From positions 1 through 7,924 of the forward strand of contig SLHT01000075.1 in the NCBI GenBank assembly GCA_007136055.1: DNA of 7,924 nucleotides, given 5' to 3'. Shown piece after piece: positions 6,250 to 7,924 of this stretch. Numbering within the stretch: position 1 is the first letter of the stretch; each line of letters opens with the position of its first letter. The stretch comes from Syntrophomonadaceae bacterium (lineage in GTDB: Bacteria > Bacillota > Dethiobacteria > DTU022). The notes under the pieces are model-generated. The model saw only the letters and a program-made list of their open reading frames with translations. It made no database searches and was not told the origin of the DNA. The position numbers and the translations under genes are program-made.

Positions 6250-6944
6250 TCCTGGTTCTGGCCGGAACGAGTGAGGGCAGGCAAACCGCTGTTGCCCTGG
6301 AAAGGGAGGGTCACAGGGTTATGGCTGCCACTGCCACTGACTATGGCAGACAGCTTTTGCGTGAAGAATTCAAGGGTGAGATTTCTTCCAGGGCTTTAGA
6401 TGGTGAGGAATTGATGCAGCTGATCGCAGCCAGGCAGATCAGGCGGATTGTTGATGCCACCCACCCGTTTGCCGAGAAAATTTCAGTCTATGCCCGGTCA
6501 GCCTGCTGCCGGGCCGGGATAGTATATGAACGCCTCGAGCGCCAGAGTTCAGATATCGAAAGCAGCGGTGGTGTGTTAGCTGCTGATGATGTGGAAGAAG
6601 CGGTCCAGCTTGCTTCCGGTACGGCAGGAAACATCTTCCTCACTGTCGGCAGCAGCAAGCTGGAACACTATACCCGGGTTCTCGATCCTAAAAAACTAAT
6701 CGTGCGCATCCTGCCTGTTTTAACCTCGCTTGAAAAATGCCTCAGCCTCGGTATCCCTCCGAAAAACATTATTGCCATGCAGGGTCCATTTGCCGAGGAT
6801 ATCAACCGCCTGCTTTTACTCCGCTACTCTGCCGCCCTGGTCATTACCAAGGACAGCGGCCCCTCCGGCGGCACTCCTGAAAAAATAAATGCCTCAAGAG
6901 CACTGGGTATTCCGGTTATCATTATTACCCGCCCAGGCCAATAA
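6246..6944 (+). CDS. cbiJ: CbiJ, cobalt-precorrin-6A reductase
   Basis: CbiJ reduces the corrin macrocycle of cobalt-precorrin-6A with a nicotinamide cofactor to give cobalt-precorrin-6B. The 232-residue product is slightly short but complete. It begins with the nucleotide-binding LVLAGTSEGR (3-12), followed by ATATDYG (28-34), VDATHPFAEKIS (69-80), LTVGSSKLE (132-140), MQGPFAEDIN (178-187), TKDSGPSGG (201-209) and a terminal IPVIIITRP (222-230). All are hallmarks of the CbiJ/CobK family. The GTG start overlaps the cbiH stop (GTGA), with AGGGGG at 6232-6237 as a weak ribosome binding site. Its TAA stop abuts the first base of a REP unit. It is the last + strand gene in the window and probably the end of the operon. 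Confidence 0.95.
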   Translation: MILVLAGTSEGRQTAVALEREGHRVMAATATDYGRQLLREEFKGEISSRALDGEELMQLIAARQIRRIVDATHPFAEKISVYARSACCRAGIVYERLERQSSDIESSGGVLAADDVEEAVQLASGTAGNIFLTVGSSKLEHYTRVLDPKKLIVRILPVLTSLEKCLSLGIPPKNIIAMQGPFAEDINRLLLLRYSAALVITKDSGPSGGTPEKINASRALGIPVIIITRPGQ

Positions 6945-6979
6945 GTTGACATGGGGACGGGGGATCTGTCAACTTTTTT
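6943..6979 (+). terminator. Possible intrinsic terminator formed by a REP hairpin after cbiJ
   Basis: AAGTTGACA at 6943-6951 pairs with TGTCAACTT at 6967-6975, a 9-bp stem around a G-rich loop, and is followed by a T run (T6974-T6979, partly in the stem). It starts inside the cbiJ stop codon. The shape fits a Rho-independent terminator, but the stem is only moderately GC-rich, so strength is uncertain. Confidence 0.5.
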
Positions 6980-7039
6980 AACCATGAAGAAAGAAACTTA
7001 TAAGCTTGTAGTTGACAGGTCCCCCGTCCCCGTGTCAAT
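6945..7039. repeat. Inverted REP pair (BIME-like) between cbiJ and the RAYT gene
   Basis: The left unit is 6945-6973 (+), a GTTGACATGGGGACGGGGG unit ending in ATCTGTCAAC. The right unit is 7011-7039 on the - strand. The arms match each other at 18 of 20 positions. The right unit and its preceding A (7010-7038) are identical to 5459-5487 of the first pair over 29 bases. The inner spacer is 37 bp and AT-rich. The pair sits between convergent genes, the normal setting of REP elements. Confidence 0.9.
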
Positions 7040-7056
7040 TTCCTTGTTTGTTTATG

Positions 7057-7072
7057 TTTGAAGAGCTTCAAA
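7057..7072. repeat. Small inverted repeat abutting the RAYT stop codon
   Basis: TTTGAAG (7057-7063) and CTTCAAA (7066-7072) are perfect complements separated by two bases, directly adjoining the RAYT stop (7073-7075, - strand). No T run follows on the - strand, so it is at best a weak terminator, or a part of the element end. It may be chance. Confidence 0.35.
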
Positions 7073-7834
7073 TCAGGCCTTGTAAGCCAGGCCCCTGTTG
7101 ATGCCGGTTAATCGCTGGATTTGCCTGACCGATATGTTGTGATCATCTTTCAGTTGTTTTAAGAATTGGTTTCTTTCAGTCCTGTTTTTCTTTTTCAGCT
7201 CGGCAGGGGATTTAATACTGCATAATTTACATATTATCTCTGTAGCTTCCTTATCTGTGGGCCGTAAAGAATTATCTAGGTCTATACAGCGGTCATCGTT
7301 TTTCTTGTCGTGGAAACTTTCGAAGGCTTTTAGCGCCCTTTCCCTGTCATCGTGAAATAAATCAAGGACGAAATCGATATCGGAAAACCCTTTACCAGTC
7401 ACGTAGTCCTTATAGCTGCTCCATTTGTACTGATCAACAGTGTTAACGAGGTTCGCTTTTAGGGGATTGTGATGGATATACCTTAAAACGGTTAATAAGT
7501 AAGAATCGTTGTGCACCGGTTCACTTTTATAGCGGTCCTGAAAGAGGTAACCAGTTCTATCGTATTTCCGGTTGTACCAGTATACATAGCTGCTACCCAG
7601 CCTGCGCATGGCATTGCTTAATGACTCCACACCTTCATGCATCAGCAGATGGACATGGTTAACCATAAAGCAATATGCGTAAATTGAAAAACAACTCTCT
7701 GTTTGAATTTTTTGGAGGGTTTCAAGAAATCTCTGAATATCTTCTTCGTCATTAAATACTGCCTGCCTGTTTATTCCGCGTAAAATGAGGTGATAGATGC
7801 CGGTTTCACTTTTGCGTCTTGCTGTTCTAGGCAT
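7073..7834 (-). CDS. REP-associated tyrosine transposase (RAYT, Y1_Tnp family)
   Basis: This 253-residue protein belongs to the Y1/HUH transposase family related to IS200/IS605 TnpA. It carries MPRTARRKSETGIYHLILRG at its start, the metal-binding HUH-type motif NHVHLLM (59-65), GYLFQDRYKS (95-104) and LRYIHHNPLKANLV (117-130). In this last motif Tyr119 lies where the catalytic tyrosine (Tyr115) of E. coli RAYT is expected. A C-terminal segment, ISVRQIQRLTGINRGLAYKA (234-253), looks like a helix-turn-helix. Family knowledge: such enzymes cleave and join single-stranded REP DNA. The ATG has AAGGAG on the - strand (7842-7847) with a 7-nt spacing. REP units bound the gene on both sides, and its base composition is visibly more AT-rich than the cbi genes, suggesting separate ancestry. 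No frameshift or lost motif is seen, so it could be active. Confidence 0.92.
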   Translation of the reverse strand: MPRTARRKSETGIYHLILRGINRQAVFNDEEDIQRFLETLQKIQTESCFSIYAYCFMVNHVHLLMHEGVESLSNAMRRLGSSYVYWYNRKYDRTGYLFQDRYKSEPVHNDSYLLTVLRYIHHNPLKANLVNTVDQYKWSSYKDYVTGKGFSDIDFVLDLFHDDRERALKAFESFHDKKNDDRCIDLDNSLRPTDKEATEIICKLCSIKSPAELKKKNRTERNQFLKQLKDDHNISVRQIQRLTGINRGLAYKA

Positions 7835-7841
7835 TGCTAAG

Positions 7842-7847
7842 CTCCTT
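7842..7847 (-). promoter_or_regulatory. Ribosome binding site of the RAYT gene
   Basis: CTCCTT on the + strand is AAGGAG on the coding strand, 7 nt before the ATG at 7834-7832. It fixes the start. No convincing -35/-10 pair is visible in the remaining bases up to the REP unit. Confidence 0.75.
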
Positions 7848-7897
7848 GTTATGATATTTGGTGGGTAAGTTGTAAGATCATTAGCTGTCTTGGAAAA

Positions 7898-7924
7898 GTT
7901 GACACTCCCCCCGTCCCCGTGTCA
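7898..7924 (-). repeat. REP unit upstream of the RAYT gene, cut by the window end
   Basis: GTTGACACTCCCCCCGTCCC continues to TGTCA at the window edge. Read on the - strand it is the same 29-bp unit as the four others, with six Gs in the second G run and two bases missing at the edge. It has the same orientation as the unit at 7011-7039, so the RAYT gene is flanked by REP units in direct orientation. A partner unit beyond the window would make a third inverted pair. Confidence 0.85.

Noticed and set aside
6324..6338. GCCACTG, as found in cobalamin riboswitch B12 boxes
   Set aside because: It lies inside the cbiJ coding sequence, as does a similar match inside cbiG (about 5097), with none of the surrounding riboswitch structure; chance matches.
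5366..7924. CRISPR array from the repeated 29-bp units
   Set aside because: Units are in alternating orientation, internally palindromic and irregularly spaced between genes, and no cas gene is present; the REP/BIME explanation fits better.

Overview
The window carries most of an anaerobic (early cobalt insertion) cobalamin biosynthesis operon on the + strand. It is followed by a convergent REP-associated tyrosine transposase (RAYT) gene on the - strand and its repeat elements. Frequent GTG/TTG starts, strong AGGAGG-type ribosome binding sites, the gene order and the cobalt-dependent pathway suggest a strict anaerobe of the Firmicutes, probably a Peptococcaceae-like Clostridium relative. That assignment is an inference from style; no taxonomic marker gene is present.

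Layout: the 3' end of cbiC (1-156) is followed by cbiD, cbiE, cbiT, cbiL, cbiF, cbiG (ending 5371), a 134-bp gap, then cbiH and cbiJ (ending 6944). Almost every junction from cbiD onward overlaps by 1-10 nt (cbiD/E 8, E/T 8, T/L 1, L/F 4, F/G 10, H/J 4), so translation is probably coupled. Together the nine genes encode every dedicated step from cobalt-factor II/cobalt-precorrin-2 to cobyrinic acid: CbiL (C20 methylation), CbiH (C17 methylation and ring contraction), CbiF (C11), CbiG (lactone opening and loss of the two-carbon fragment), CbiD (C1), CbiJ (reduction), CbiE (C5), CbiT (C15 and decarboxylation) and CbiC (C11-to-C12 methyl shift). No chelatase, amidation or nucleotide-loop gene, cobalt transporter or cobalamin riboswitch lies inside the window.

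The second theme is a 29-bp palindromic REP family, G-rich core GGGGACGGGGG between GTTGACA and TGTCAAC. Five units are visible. Two form an inverted pair in the cbiG-cbiH gap, two form a second inverted pair directly after the cbiJ stop, and one is cut by the window end upstream of the RAYT gene. The RAYT (7073-7834, -) has the HUH-type motif and the candidate catalytic tyrosine of the Y1 transposase family and is the obvious candidate to mobilise these repeats. The first REP pair supplies the present cbiG stop codon; the second has a terminator-like T run.

Two Cbi proteins carry hydrophilic insertions. CbiT has a 20-residue insertion whose DNA is exactly 60 bp and bounded by a 10-bp direct repeat. 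CbiG has a Ser/Gly/Asn-rich insertion of roughly 90 residues in its N-terminal region.
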